In this document: positions 39,408 to 47,932 of the stretch, piece after piece
Numbering within the stretch: the first letter of the stretch is position 1
Layout of the letters: each line of letters opens with the position of its first letter
Assembly (NCBI GenBank): GCA_035293765.1
Contig: DATGMF010000047.1
Coordinates: 1 to 64,000, forward strand
Direction of reading: 5' to 3'
From: DASRHT01 sp035293765
GTDB lineage: Bacteria > Chloroflexota > Ktedonobacteria > Ktedonobacterales > Ktedonobacteraceae
DNA length: 64,000 nt
The notes under the pieces: generated by a model
What the model was told of the DNA's origin: nothing
Databases searched by the model: none
The model's input: the letters and a program-made list of their open reading frames with translations, nothing else
Made by a program: the position numbers and the translations under genes

Positions 39408-40565
39408 ATGACTACACTATCTCATCACGATGCGGCCCTTCTCAAACTTCATCTTTTATCTGAAGGCGTTACCTTCGATAGAGCATTTCTAGGACAATTC
39501 GCTCGTGACGATGAGTGGATGGAGAAGCGTCGGGTGTACAATGATAGCGATGAGCGCCAGTTAGATCGTGCTTTACGGATACCACAGGAATTGTACCTCA
39601 ACGACATTATTGTGGCAGTCAATTACAAACGTACCTCTCCGTGGCAGCTTGTCTATCGTGATCATGCCTACCGACTGCTAGGGCGGGATGGCACCGATAT
39701 AGAAGTAACTTTTCCTGTCCGCCCGCGCTTTTTAGAGCATGTGACCGCCGATGGAATTCATTGTGACCAGGTAGCCAATCTTTATGGCGGGTCTGCTCTG
39801 GCCTTTTTTACGCCTGGCACATGCTATTATTTTGATGATGGGCAGGAATGCAAGTTTTGCTCGTTGAAGCCAAATCGGGGCGGGCAGCAATTCTTTCTTC
39901 CTACTCTCAGCCCTGCTCTTGCCTGCGCAGTGCTAGAGATCGCTCTGCAAACAGATACCCATCTGTTGAAACAGATTATGCTGGTGGGAGGCAATATCCC
40001 TGATTACGACCAGGGATTCCAGAACTATCTAGATATTGCTGCCGCACTGGATCAACAACAGACATTCCTCCCTGTTGCGCAACGGCTAGAGATACACATT
40101 GCAACCATGCCGCCCCGTGACTTTGGGCTCTTTGCTTTTTTACATCCGCTCAACGCGCGCGTCTCTATGAATATAGAGGTGTTTGATGAGCGGTGCTTCG
40201 AGATTATTTGTCCTGGCAAGACGCACCTGTATGGGCGAAAACAATTATTACAGGCGCTAAATTACGCTGCTCAACGTCTGAGCGGGCGAGTGCATTCTGT
40301 GTTGATTGCTGGGCTTGAACCGATAGAATCGGCAATTGCCGGGATCAACTATCTTGCCAGCATTGGAGTGACGCCTATTGTGAACGTTTTTCACAATGAT
40401 CGAGGAAGCCATTATGAGCAGTACCCCCGCCCATCCTTTGAGCACCTGTTAGAGGTCGCTCAGGCGCTGCAAAGGGTGTATAAAGAATACCGCCTGACAC
40501 CATATTGGAAGGGCTGTGGTCGTAATGCACTGGATTTTGAAGCGCAGCAGGGATGGTTCGAGTAG
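39408..40565 (+). CDS. Radical SAM protein with CX8CX2C cluster motif
   Basis: 385 residues from ATG 39408 (site AAAGGAG). The probable [4Fe-4S] ligands are in TCYYFDDGQECKFCSL, spaced C-X8-C-X2-C instead of the canonical CX3CX2C. LVGGN follows as the glycine-rich SAM strand, then NIEVFDERCFEIICPG and LIAGLEP typical of the BioB-like radical SAM barrel. First gene of a four-gene operon; 18 bp separate it from the B12 radical SAM gene. The reaction is unknown. Confidence 0.85.
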   Translation: MTTLSHHDAALLKLHLLSEGVTFDRAFLGQFARDDEWMEKRRVYNDSDERQLDRALRIPQELYLNDIIVAVNYKRTSPWQLVYRDHAYRLLGRDGTDIEVTFPVRPRFLEHVTADGIHCDQVANLYGGSALAFFTPGTCYYFDDGQECKFCSLKPNRGGQQFFLPTLSPALACAVLEIALQTDTHLLKQIMLVGGNIPDYDQGFQNYLDIAAALDQQQTFLPVAQRLEIHIATMPPRDFGLFAFLHPLNARVSMNIEVFDERCFEIICPGKTHLYGRKQLLQALNYAAQRLSGRVHSVLIAGLEPIESAIAGINYLASIGVTPIVNVFHNDRGSHYEQYPRPSFEHLLEVAQALQRVYKEYRLTPYWKGCGRNALDFEAQQGWFE

Positions 40566-40583
40566 TCTAAGAAAGAAAGACAT

Positions 40584-42809
40584 ATGCCATCTGATCGCAT
40601 TTTAAGGCTCATTCGCTCTATCTGGCTGCCGTCGCTTGAGGTGCTGAAAAGAGCCTGGGAAACACCTGAAGTCATGGCCTGCGCAATCGAGGGATTGTTG
40701 CACTCTTCTGTCTACTGGACGGAAGGGCTCATCCAGCAGGTACAGGTTGCGGGTGCATCCAACCAGCAAGTTCTCTGTCTACAGGGAAGTGATCTGTTGT
40801 TGCTCTGTCATGTGCAACAAGGGGCGAGTTCGACCTCACATCCATTTATACGCGAACTGGTAGAGGAGTTTTCTGTCAATTTTGAGGAGCATAAGCTCGA
40901 TCCTGATGGAGTATGTTTGATTGCTCTCCTCTCCGAGCGCCTCAAAGCGAGATTGAAGCTGCCCTCTGTGTTGCTAGTGAGTCTTTTTCACCCGGATATG
41001 TACCCGACGGCGCGGCTGACCCTCGGCATCTCTTATCTTGCCTCCTACCTGCGTCAGCGCCACCTCGCCTCAGTGAAGTTGATGGATTGCCAGTTCGATG
41101 TCGAAGTCGTTGATGTGATGGAACAGATCTATCGATCTCAACCTGACATCCTGGGGGTTTCGGTCAATTTCGGCCAGTTTGATCTGATGGAGCAGTTGTT
41201 AGATGCGCTCTACGATTCTACGAAAATGAGCGAGCCGCCACTGGTGATCCTGGGTAATATCCTCCCAGCTATGTGCTTTCAGGAAATCCTCAAGGTGTAT
41301 CCGCAGGTAGTCATTTGTCGCAGGGAAGGGGAACTGGCGCTAGCGGAACTCGTCAGATGGGGGCGAGATCGCTCGCGCTGGAACCAGGTACCGGGCATTT
41401 ACTATTGCAGCGACCAGGGGCGTCTGATTAGCACCCCTCCGCGTTACCTGCCGTTGGAAAATCTGCCCCCGCCAGCTCTTGATACTGTACCGGAGCTTTT
41501 CGCTCACGATGGCGTTATCACGGCTGAGTTTAGCAGGGGCTGCCAGTATAATCAGTGCAGCTTTTGCCCGCGCTCCCATAAAAGCAGCATCTGGAGAACC
41601 GTGCCCATTGCATCGATGCTTGAGCACTGGGAGGTCTTCGCGCAGGTCTTCCAACACTTCAATCGCATGCCTCACGTTTTTTTAGCCGATGAGGATTTTG
41701 TCGGCAGGGAGAATGCGGATGCAACCGTTCGGCGTATAACAGACTTCCTGGATGAGGCGCAAGCGCGCAATCTGCGCATGACGTTCGATGCCTCTTGCCG
41801 CGCTGATCAGATTTTTCGCCAGGATCGTGATACACGGTGGCACCTGGAGCGCGGCAGGCTTTTTCAACGCTGTCTGCAGGGCGGTCTGGCGCGCCTCTTC
41901 CTGGGAATCGAGTCGGGCGCTTCTGCGCAGCTTCTGCGTTATAATAAGGGTAGTACGGTGGAGGAAATGGTGTCGGCTATTCGTTATTTAAGCCTCTTAG
42001 GCGTGCGCTTGCGTTTTGGCTTCATCTTCTTTGACCCGTTGATGTCAGTACAAGATGTCATCGAGAATATCGACTTTTTGGGAAGAACCGATATCATTCT
42101 TCCAGCTCTTCCCGGTGCGTCTATAGAGGAGATCTACGCGCTCGTATCATCCAATCATCAGCAGGAAATACACCAGATGAGCGGACCAGCCGTCTACGAG
42201 GACGTATCCTACATGGTGTCTCCGCTTGAGGTGCTGGTAAAGAGCCGCTATCATTTCGATTTGCAGCAGCAGGCTCCGCACATGATGAGCAAGCAAATTG
42301 ATGTATCCTTTGCTCGCTATTCCACCTCGTACGTCGTACCGGAGATAGGTATTATTTGCAAAGCCTGCCAGTATTGGGTGAACTACTGTTTTCCTATAGT
42401 CTATGCGCTCAAAGGGCTACAGAAGGTCTCGCATGGCGAAGAGAAGGCGCTGTTGCACCGGGCAATCACTGCCCATCGCTACCTGGGATACATGCTCATT
42501 CGGGGGCTGGCCGAGATTTTTTCGCTGGTTGATGGCGCTACTGCGTGGCGTTGGGAAAGCAATCATCGCAGTATCAGCGGAAGCAAAAGCATGTACGCAA
42601 TGGCGCGTCAGCGAGTACAGGCAGGATATGTCGATGAAGCGATCAGCAGCGTATTGCAGTGGTACGAGGCGCAAGTGCAGCATGTCATGGCCGAGGTCAA
42701 CACCCACCTTGCTGTATTGTCCGCTTCAAAGCGAGAAGTCTGGCGCACAGCTTATGCCGCCTGGATTGCCAGCTCACTCTCTGAAGCAAGCGCGCAGAGA
42801 ACAAGCTAA
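40584..42809 (+). CDS. B12-binding radical SAM protein
   Basis: 741 residues. An N-terminal region of unknown fold (1-130) precedes a cobalamin-binding Rossmann domain (about 132-270; RLTLGISYLASYLRQ, DILGVSVNFGQFDL, PPLVILGNI). The radical SAM core follows with SRGCQYNQCSFCPR, spaced CX4CX2C. ARLFLGIESGASAQLLRYNKG is the family strand-6 signature. The last 200 residues are helical and unmatched. The DxHxxG B12 motif is not visible, so cobalamin may bind base-off without a His ligand. Possible methyltransferase or ring-forming enzyme. Confidence 0.85.
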   Translation: MPSDRILRLIRSIWLPSLEVLKRAWETPEVMACAIEGLLHSSVYWTEGLIQQVQVAGASNQQVLCLQGSDLLLLCHVQQGASSTSHPFIRELVEEFSVNFEEHKLDPDGVCLIALLSERLKARLKLPSVLLVSLFHPDMYPTARLTLGISYLASYLRQRHLASVKLMDCQFDVEVVDVMEQIYRSQPDILGVSVNFGQFDLMEQLLDALYDSTKMSEPPLVILGNILPAMCFQEILKVYPQVVICRREGELALAELVRWGRDRSRWNQVPGIYYCSDQGRLISTPPRYLPLENLPPPALDTVPELFAHDGVITAEFSRGCQYNQCSFCPRSHKSSIWRTVPIASMLEHWEVFAQVFQHFNRMPHVFLADEDFVGRENADATVRRITDFLDEAQARNLRMTFDASCRADQIFRQDRDTRWHLERGRLFQRCLQGGLARLFLGIESGASAQLLRYNKGSTVEEMVSAIRYLSLLGVRLRFGFIFFDPLMSVQDVIENIDFLGRTDIILPALPGASIEEIYALVSSNHQQEIHQMSGPAVYEDVSYMVSPLEVLVKSRYHFDLQQQAPHMMSKQIDVSFARYSTSYVVPEIGIICKACQYWVNYCFPIVYALKGLQKVSHGEEKALLHRAITAHRYLGYMLIRGLAEIFSLVDGATAWRWESNHRSISGSKSMYAMARQRVQAGYVDEAISSVLQWYEAQVQHVMAEVNTHLAVLSASKREVWRTAYAAWIASSLSEASAQRTS

Positions 42810-42823
42810 AGGAAGCAACACAA

Positions 42824-43681
42824 ATGCTTGATCTGTATGCAGTTGGTGACCTTAGCTGGTTTGTTTGCTTGCCGGTACCTCATATGCCACTTCCTGACGA
42901 GGTGCTATTTGTGCAAGGAAGTCAACGCTTGCTCGGCAACGATGCCGCCATTGTCGCCTTCTTTACAGCTCGCCAGGGGCTGTGTTCTTGCCTGCTTGCG
43001 ACCAATGCGATCTCCAGGCATGATGGCCTGCCGCTGCTTGATCTACTTCAACAGGAGGGCGTCGATGTTTCTCAGGTGAATACGGAAGCGAGCACAACTC
43101 CGGTCACCTATTTTCTGTCGCGTATTGATTCGGATGAGCGCTCTGGACTGGTTGAGGCATATCCCTTTCGCTATGCGGCGATAGAGCATCTTCCTGCCTC
43201 TCGTTTTGTCTATGCCGATGTGTACGAAGAGCATATTGACCAACGGCTTGCCCTGATAGAAAAATTATCAAGCTCAAATGCCTGCTGCTTGATAAATCTA
43301 AGCGCCTCCCATCTCATAGAAAAAGGGCGGTTACTGGCAAACATTCCATCCATCGATACGCTCCTTATGAGAGGAAGCGGGAGCATTGCAGATGCATGTA
43401 TACTTGGTCGCTATATGCTCCAGATTTGTCACGCGCAGTTCGCTCTGATCACCTTAGGCGAGATGGGAGCAGTCCTGGTCGAGCAGCATGATGTGTATGT
43501 TGTTCCAGCCGAGACGATTAAGCCATTGAGAACAATTGGAGCTGGCGCGAGCTTCGCAGCAGGCTTTATTTGCGCTCTGGCGCGGGGAGCAACACATCGG
43601 GAAGCGGTAGTCTACGCCAGCAAGCTCGCGGCGACGTTTTGTACACTTGAGCACAATCCTCTTGAGGTTCTTAAAAAATGA
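42824..43681 (+). CDS. PfkB-family kinase-like protein lacking the catalytic Asp
   Basis: 285 residues from ATG behind AAAGGAAG. The ribokinase fold is seen in GVDVSQV, the ALITLGEMGAVLVEQHDVYVVPA strand pair, and the anion-hole motif TIGAGASFAAGFICAL. The family motif there is GAGD; here the catalytic base Asp is Ala. The N-terminal GGxGxN substrate motif is also weak. It may bind a nucleoside or sugar without phosphorylating it, or use another base. Third gene of the operon; overlaps the Nudix gene by 4 bp. Confidence 0.82.
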   Translation: MLDLYAVGDLSWFVCLPVPHMPLPDEVLFVQGSQRLLGNDAAIVAFFTARQGLCSCLLATNAISRHDGLPLLDLLQQEGVDVSQVNTEASTTPVTYFLSRIDSDERSGLVEAYPFRYAAIEHLPASRFVYADVYEEHIDQRLALIEKLSSSNACCLINLSASHLIEKGRLLANIPSIDTLLMRGSGSIADACILGRYMLQICHAQFALITLGEMGAVLVEQHDVYVVPAETIKPLRTIGAGASFAAGFICALARGATHREAVVYASKLAATFCTLEHNPLEVLKK

Positions 43682-44154
43682 GTGAAATACATCCACTGCC
43701 GTTAACACGTTCGGAAGAAGCGGGCAACAAGCCGGTGCGCCTGGTCAGGGCTGCTGTGCGGATTGCTCTTATTACCCACCACCCTGATGGGGACAGATGC
43801 CTTTTCGTTCGGCATCATATCAAAGGTCTTGAGCTACCAGGCGGGGCCATCGAAGCAGGCGAAATGCCGCGGCAGGCCGCTTTACGCGAACTAGCTGAGG
43901 AAGCAGGTGTACAACTTCCGCCTGATCACCCTCTGAAGCTTGCCGCCTTCATTCCGGTCGTGGATCATCGTGGCGGTAACTGGCTGGATGTTTTTTATAT
44001 CACTGTAGTAACGCCCGAACAATTGATGGTGCAACAGGAAGCAGAATTCCCAATCTGCTGGCTCACTGCCGAGGAAATCCAGAGCAAAGTCGATCCGCAG
44101 CTCGGCAGCTATCAGGCGGCCCTGATGGCGCTGGATGGCATCTTGTGTCAGTAG
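43678..44154 (+). CDS. Nudix hydrolase
   Basis: 158 residues, start overlapping the previous stop (ATGA). Complete Nudix box GGAIEAGEMPRQAALRELAEEAGV with the REL..EE metal residues. It would split a nucleoside diphosphate linked to another group. As the last gene of the radical SAM/PfkB operon it may act on an operon intermediate or clean up a damaged one. Confidence 0.92.
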   Translation: MSEIHPLPLTRSEEAGNKPVRLVRAAVRIALITHHPDGDRCLFVRHHIKGLELPGGAIEAGEMPRQAALRELAEEAGVQLPPDHPLKLAAFIPVVDHRGGNWLDVFYITVVTPEQLMVQQEAEFPICWLTAEEIQSKVDPQLGSYQAALMALDGILCQ

Positions 44155-44361
44155 AGAATACATGTGTTAGCACTTTTGCTTCTTAAATCTAAGAAGGAGA
44201 AAGTTTGCAGCCTTTTCCAAGACATTGTAAAGCTTCTCGCTTCCTTTTCTACAGTTCGATCCAGTATTATTTCTCCTGAAGGCTAGAGCAAAAGTGCGCT
44301 GGTCTATTTCGAAGAGGTCAAGATGAAGAAGGCCCATAGATGAATAAGGAGGAATACAGAA

Positions 44362-44481
44362 GTGGACCCATTGACACTTACCATGATCATTGCTTTTTTA
44401 AGTGGCATCATTCTGGGATTGATCCTGGGAGTGAAGATGTCACACTCTGGTCGGCGAGGCGAAAGAATGTATCGTATGTAG
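44362..44481 (+). CDS. 39-residue single-span membrane micro-protein
   Basis: GTG start nine bases after a strong AAGGAGG. The peptide begins MDPLTLTMIIAFLSGIILGL, continues with a further short hydrophobic run and ends in a basic tail (SGRRGERMYRM). It has one clear membrane helix. The strong ribosome binding site and clean hydrophobic/basic layout argue that it is real. It lies between the Nudix gene and the STAND gene. Function unknown. Confidence 0.6.
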   Translation: MDPLTLTMIIAFLSGIILGLILGVKMSHSGRRGERMYRM

Positions 44482-44718
44482 ATGAGGTAGCCTCTTGTTG
44501 GAGCCGTTGTCGCTGGAGGTGGCTGTGGAGCGAAGGCGATAACGCTTCCAACAAGGCGTTGTTCGAGCTTGTTTCTCTAGATACCAGAGATTCCAAAAAA
44601 TTCGCACCTTTTTCCAAATCTTCCAGACTGCTTCACTGGCGCATTTGAGATGGAAGACTGTAGTATAGAGAGAAATGACCTTCTATTCCTTATCAAAAGG
44701 CACATTAAGGAGAATGGT

Positions 44719-47040
44719 ATGACACGTCGTTCCCGTTACCCACAGACAGAGTATACAGCGTCAGGCAAGCTCATTGCTCGCCTGACACATAGTCTGGCGA
44801 AGGTCAAAGATTGGACCCTGCAAGACACTATGGGCTATATAGGCGAGCAGACAAACAAAAGTAGCGATATGGTCTATCGTTGGCAGCAAGGGCGCTCGCT
44901 GCCCAAGCCAGAGATCATTGAGAAATTAGCGGAGATAGGTTTCAGTAGTGCGGATATGTCGCGCGAGTGGTGTGAAGAGTTATTGGATGCAACCAACTAT
45001 GCTAACACAGCAAATTTAATCAATAGATTATGGGGACCAAAGGAACTGCGAGACATTCCTCATCGGCTAGTACGTATGGAGCATACCCGTCTGATTGGCC
45101 GCGAACATGAATTGCAGCAATTGCAGGAGCTGCTCTCTCCGCGTTATGCTGCCTATCTGATCATTATAGATGGCATAGGCGGAGTGGGAAAAACGGCACT
45201 GGCCCTTGATATGGCTTATCAATGCTGGCGCGCCAGTACAGGCGAATACATTGAGAAGCACATCCCCACGTTTGAAGCAATCATCTTCGTCTCCGCCAAG
45301 CAGGAATACCTGACAGCCCAGGGTATTCTCCCAGGCAAGCAAGTACACCGGACATTGCGTCATATCTTCCAGCAGGTCACTCAGACTTTGAATCGCCTGG
45401 ATATCCGGGCAACGCCTCTGCAAGAGCAGGGAGACCTGGTGCGAGAAGCTCTTGGAAGTCAACGCACCTTGCTGATCGTTGACAATCTGGAGACGATGGA
45501 GGATAAGCAGGAAATTCTTTCCTTCCTGTATGAGCTTCCTCCCACAGTGAAGGTTGTTGTGACAACGCGTGAGCGCGCGATGTTCGCTCCTATTCGCCTG
45601 GAGCAACTGGCGGAAGAGGCTGCGCTGGAACTCATTGAGCAGCAAGCGGCAGAAAAACAGGTCGTGTTAGGTAAGGGGGAACCTAAAATGCTCTATCAGG
45701 GCATTGGAGGCATCCCTGCTGCGCTGGTATATGCCATAGGACAGCGAGCTGCTGGCTATACGTTGGAGACAGTGCTACGCAATATCCCCAAAGCCGATGG
45801 CGATGTCGCTCGTTTCTGCTTCCAGGGTTCGGTCGATCCGTTGCGTGACACCCCTACCCATCTGATGTTAATGGCTTTTGCTCTTTTCCCACAACTGCCC
45901 ACGCGTTCAGCAGTGAGTTATGTAGCAGGGCTGGATACCGATACTATCGCGGCTGAGGATGCCCTTTCTCAATTGCAGCGTCTCTCACTCATACGCGAAG
46001 CTGATAACCGTTTCCGCATGCTGCCACTCACTCGCGAATATGCGCTGGCGGAGATGGGCAGGTATCCAGATTTTGAGCATGAGGCCCGACAACGATGGAT
46101 AGAATTTTACCAGCGTTACGCCCTGAAGTATGGCGGGCACGATATGCAGGAATGGCACCTGAAATTCGATCATATTGAAACGGAATGGGAAAACTTGCTG
46201 GCCGTCTTTGACTGGTGCGCCCATCGTGAAGAATACGATATTATTAAATTCTTCTGGTGTTCCGAAGAACCAGGAAGTGTGGTTGACTTCACCACGACCT
46301 ATGGGTTCTGGGATGACCGCCTGAACTGGCTGGCCTGGTTGATGAATACTGCTGGCGCAAGAGGAGATTGGCCGGTTGTTCTTGATACCCTCACCAGCTA
46401 CGCCTACACCCTCACGCTGATCAGCCGCTTTGAGGAGGCCGATGAACACTTCAAGCGAGGTTACAGGCTCTGCGCTCAGTCTGATGCTCCGACAGAGGCG
46501 CGACTTCTCCTCAATCATGGCAACCTCTACGTCTTCATGAAACGTTTTGATGAGGCGGAGCACCTCTTCAACCAGGCCACAACGATTGTGCAACAATTGC
46601 CAGAGCCACTGCGAACGCGCTACATGCTAAATATTGAGTACTATCGCTCCGGCAACTACTACTGGCAAGAAAACTATAAAGCGGCACGCGCTGGTTTTAG
46701 CTCCGCGCTCCATAAAGCAACTGCCTTCGGTTGGCACAGATTAGCAAACTATGCACAGAACTATCTAGCTGATATAGCTATCCTGGAAGGAGGATTTGAA
46801 GAAGCTGAACGTCTGCTGGAGTCAGGTTTAATCATGGCTGAACGCAACCATGAAAAACGCCGCACCTTCTCCTACTGGAGATCGTTTACAAACTTCTACC
46901 ATAAGCAAGGAAGGTTTTACGAGGCTCTCGACTCGGCAAAAAAGGCGCGCGAAGGCTATGTACAGCTTGGCATCGAGCAGGAAATACAGAAAATGGACAA
47001 TTTGATCAAGGAACTACGGTCGTCGCTGGTCGCTAGATAA
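44719..47040 (+). CDS. STAND ATPase (NB-ARC type) with HTH and TPR tail
   Basis: 773 residues from ATG 44719 behind AAGGAGA. N-terminal about 100 residues look like an XRE-type HTH (MVYRWQQGRSLPKPEIIEKLAE). The NB-ARC ATPase has Walker A GIGGVGKTAL, Walker B LLIVDNLE and the VVVTTRER sensor. A winged-helix region follows, then helical TPR-like repeats from about 560 to the end. Such proteins oligomerise on ligand binding. Here an HTH output suggests transcriptional signalling, but a defence role cannot be ruled out. Confidence 0.85.
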   Translation: MTRRSRYPQTEYTASGKLIARLTHSLAKVKDWTLQDTMGYIGEQTNKSSDMVYRWQQGRSLPKPEIIEKLAEIGFSSADMSREWCEELLDATNYANTANLINRLWGPKELRDIPHRLVRMEHTRLIGREHELQQLQELLSPRYAAYLIIIDGIGGVGKTALALDMAYQCWRASTGEYIEKHIPTFEAIIFVSAKQEYLTAQGILPGKQVHRTLRHIFQQVTQTLNRLDIRATPLQEQGDLVREALGSQRTLLIVDNLETMEDKQEILSFLYELPPTVKVVVTTRERAMFAPIRLEQLAEEAALELIEQQAAEKQVVLGKGEPKMLYQGIGGIPAALVYAIGQRAAGYTLETVLRNIPKADGDVARFCFQGSVDPLRDTPTHLMLMAFALFPQLPTRSAVSYVAGLDTDTIAAEDALSQLQRLSLIREADNRFRMLPLTREYALAEMGRYPDFEHEARQRWIEFYQRYALKYGGHDMQEWHLKFDHIETEWENLLAVFDWCAHREEYDIIKFFWCSEEPGSVVDFTTTYGFWDDRLNWLAWLMNTAGARGDWPVVLDTLTSYAYTLTLISRFEEADEHFKRGYRLCAQSDAPTEARLLLNHGNLYVFMKRFDEAEHLFNQATTIVQQLPEPLRTRYMLNIEYYRSGNYYWQENYKAARAGFSSALHKATAFGWHRLANYAQNYLADIAILEGGFEEAERLLESGLIMAERNHEKRRTFSYWRSFTNFYHKQGRFYEALDSAKKAREGYVQLGIEQEIQKMDNLIKELRSSLVAR

Positions 47041-47124
47041 TACAAGTCTCTGCTTACCTTTTGCTCACAACAAAAAAGGGGCACAGGATCTGGAAGTCTT
47101 TCCACTCCTGCGCCTATTGCCCTT

Positions 47125-47667
47125 TTATTGCCCTCTACCCTTCCATTCGCCTAACACCTCGTTTTTCATGGCATTCCATGCCATCATCCACTGTTCCATT
47201 TTCTGCTCAAGCTCTTCACAACAGGCGGCATGTTCGCCCCGTAACTTAGGATATTTACGAGATTTTTTGAGAAATTCTGTGTCTTCCCACACCGGTTGAA
47301 AAGCTCCAAAATCTTTATCTTCTTTTACCCAGACCACACGAGCAATGCGTGCATGAAAAATTGCTCCACAGCACATAATGCATGGTTCATACGTGGTGTA
47401 TAGGGTACATTTCTCATAATTTTGCTCTAGCATTAGCTTTCCACTTGCTCCCCGAATCGCTTCCATTTCAGCATGAGAGGTAAAATCGCCCTTGCTATAG
47501 ACCTGATTATGCCCTCGACCAATAATTTCGCCCGTCGGATCTACGATAACCGCCCCCACAGGATAGGTGCGCTGGTTAAAAGCGTCTTCCGCTTCTTTCA
47601 TTGCTGCTTCAAGATAAAATCGATCCACCATCGCTGCTTCAAGACAAAATTGATCCACTTTCATCAT
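47125..47667 (-). CDS. Nucleoside/cytidine deaminase-family protein
   Basis: 180 residues. Zinc-dependent deaminase motifs: HAE (H65, E67) and PCIMC (C96, C99), in the guanine/tRNA-adenosine deaminase-like branch (AIFHARIARVVW). The N-terminus carries a 10-residue tandem duplication (VDQFCLEAAM/VDRFYLEAAM), encoded by a 30-bp DNA repeat. The true start may be Met1 (site GAAGGT) or a later Met. Confidence 0.88.
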   Translation of the reverse strand: MMKVDQFCLEAAMVDRFYLEAAMKEAEDAFNQRTYPVGAVIVDPTGEIIGRGHNQVYSKGDFTSHAEMEAIRGASGKLMLEQNYEKCTLYTTYEPCIMCCGAIFHARIARVVWVKEDKDFGAFQPVWEDTEFLKKSRKYPKLRGEHAACCEELEQKMEQWMMAWNAMKNEVLGEWKGRGQ

Positions 47668-47932
47668 ACGAAAACTACCTTCCTACAAAAACAAAATCGC
47701 TCCCCCACCATAGTGAAGAGCATAAGAAATGTGAAAGAACCTTACTGATGGGGGAAAAATTGAATGCTCTCCCTGGCAGTTCTGGTTCTATGCTGTTATT
47801 ATAAATTAAAAAACCGTCAGTTCTCCTCGGAAAGTGCTCCAAAAATTTGGAAATCAATGCGAAAATTTTTAGTGATCCTTTTAATACATGTAATATCTTT
47901 GTACTCATACAAAGTGAGGAATTGCTTGCATA

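Noticed and set aside
44340..44648. 102-codon frame overlapping the micro-protein
   Set aside because: The composition is unlike a real protein, and the strong ribosome binding site is placed for the GTG at 44362, in another frame.
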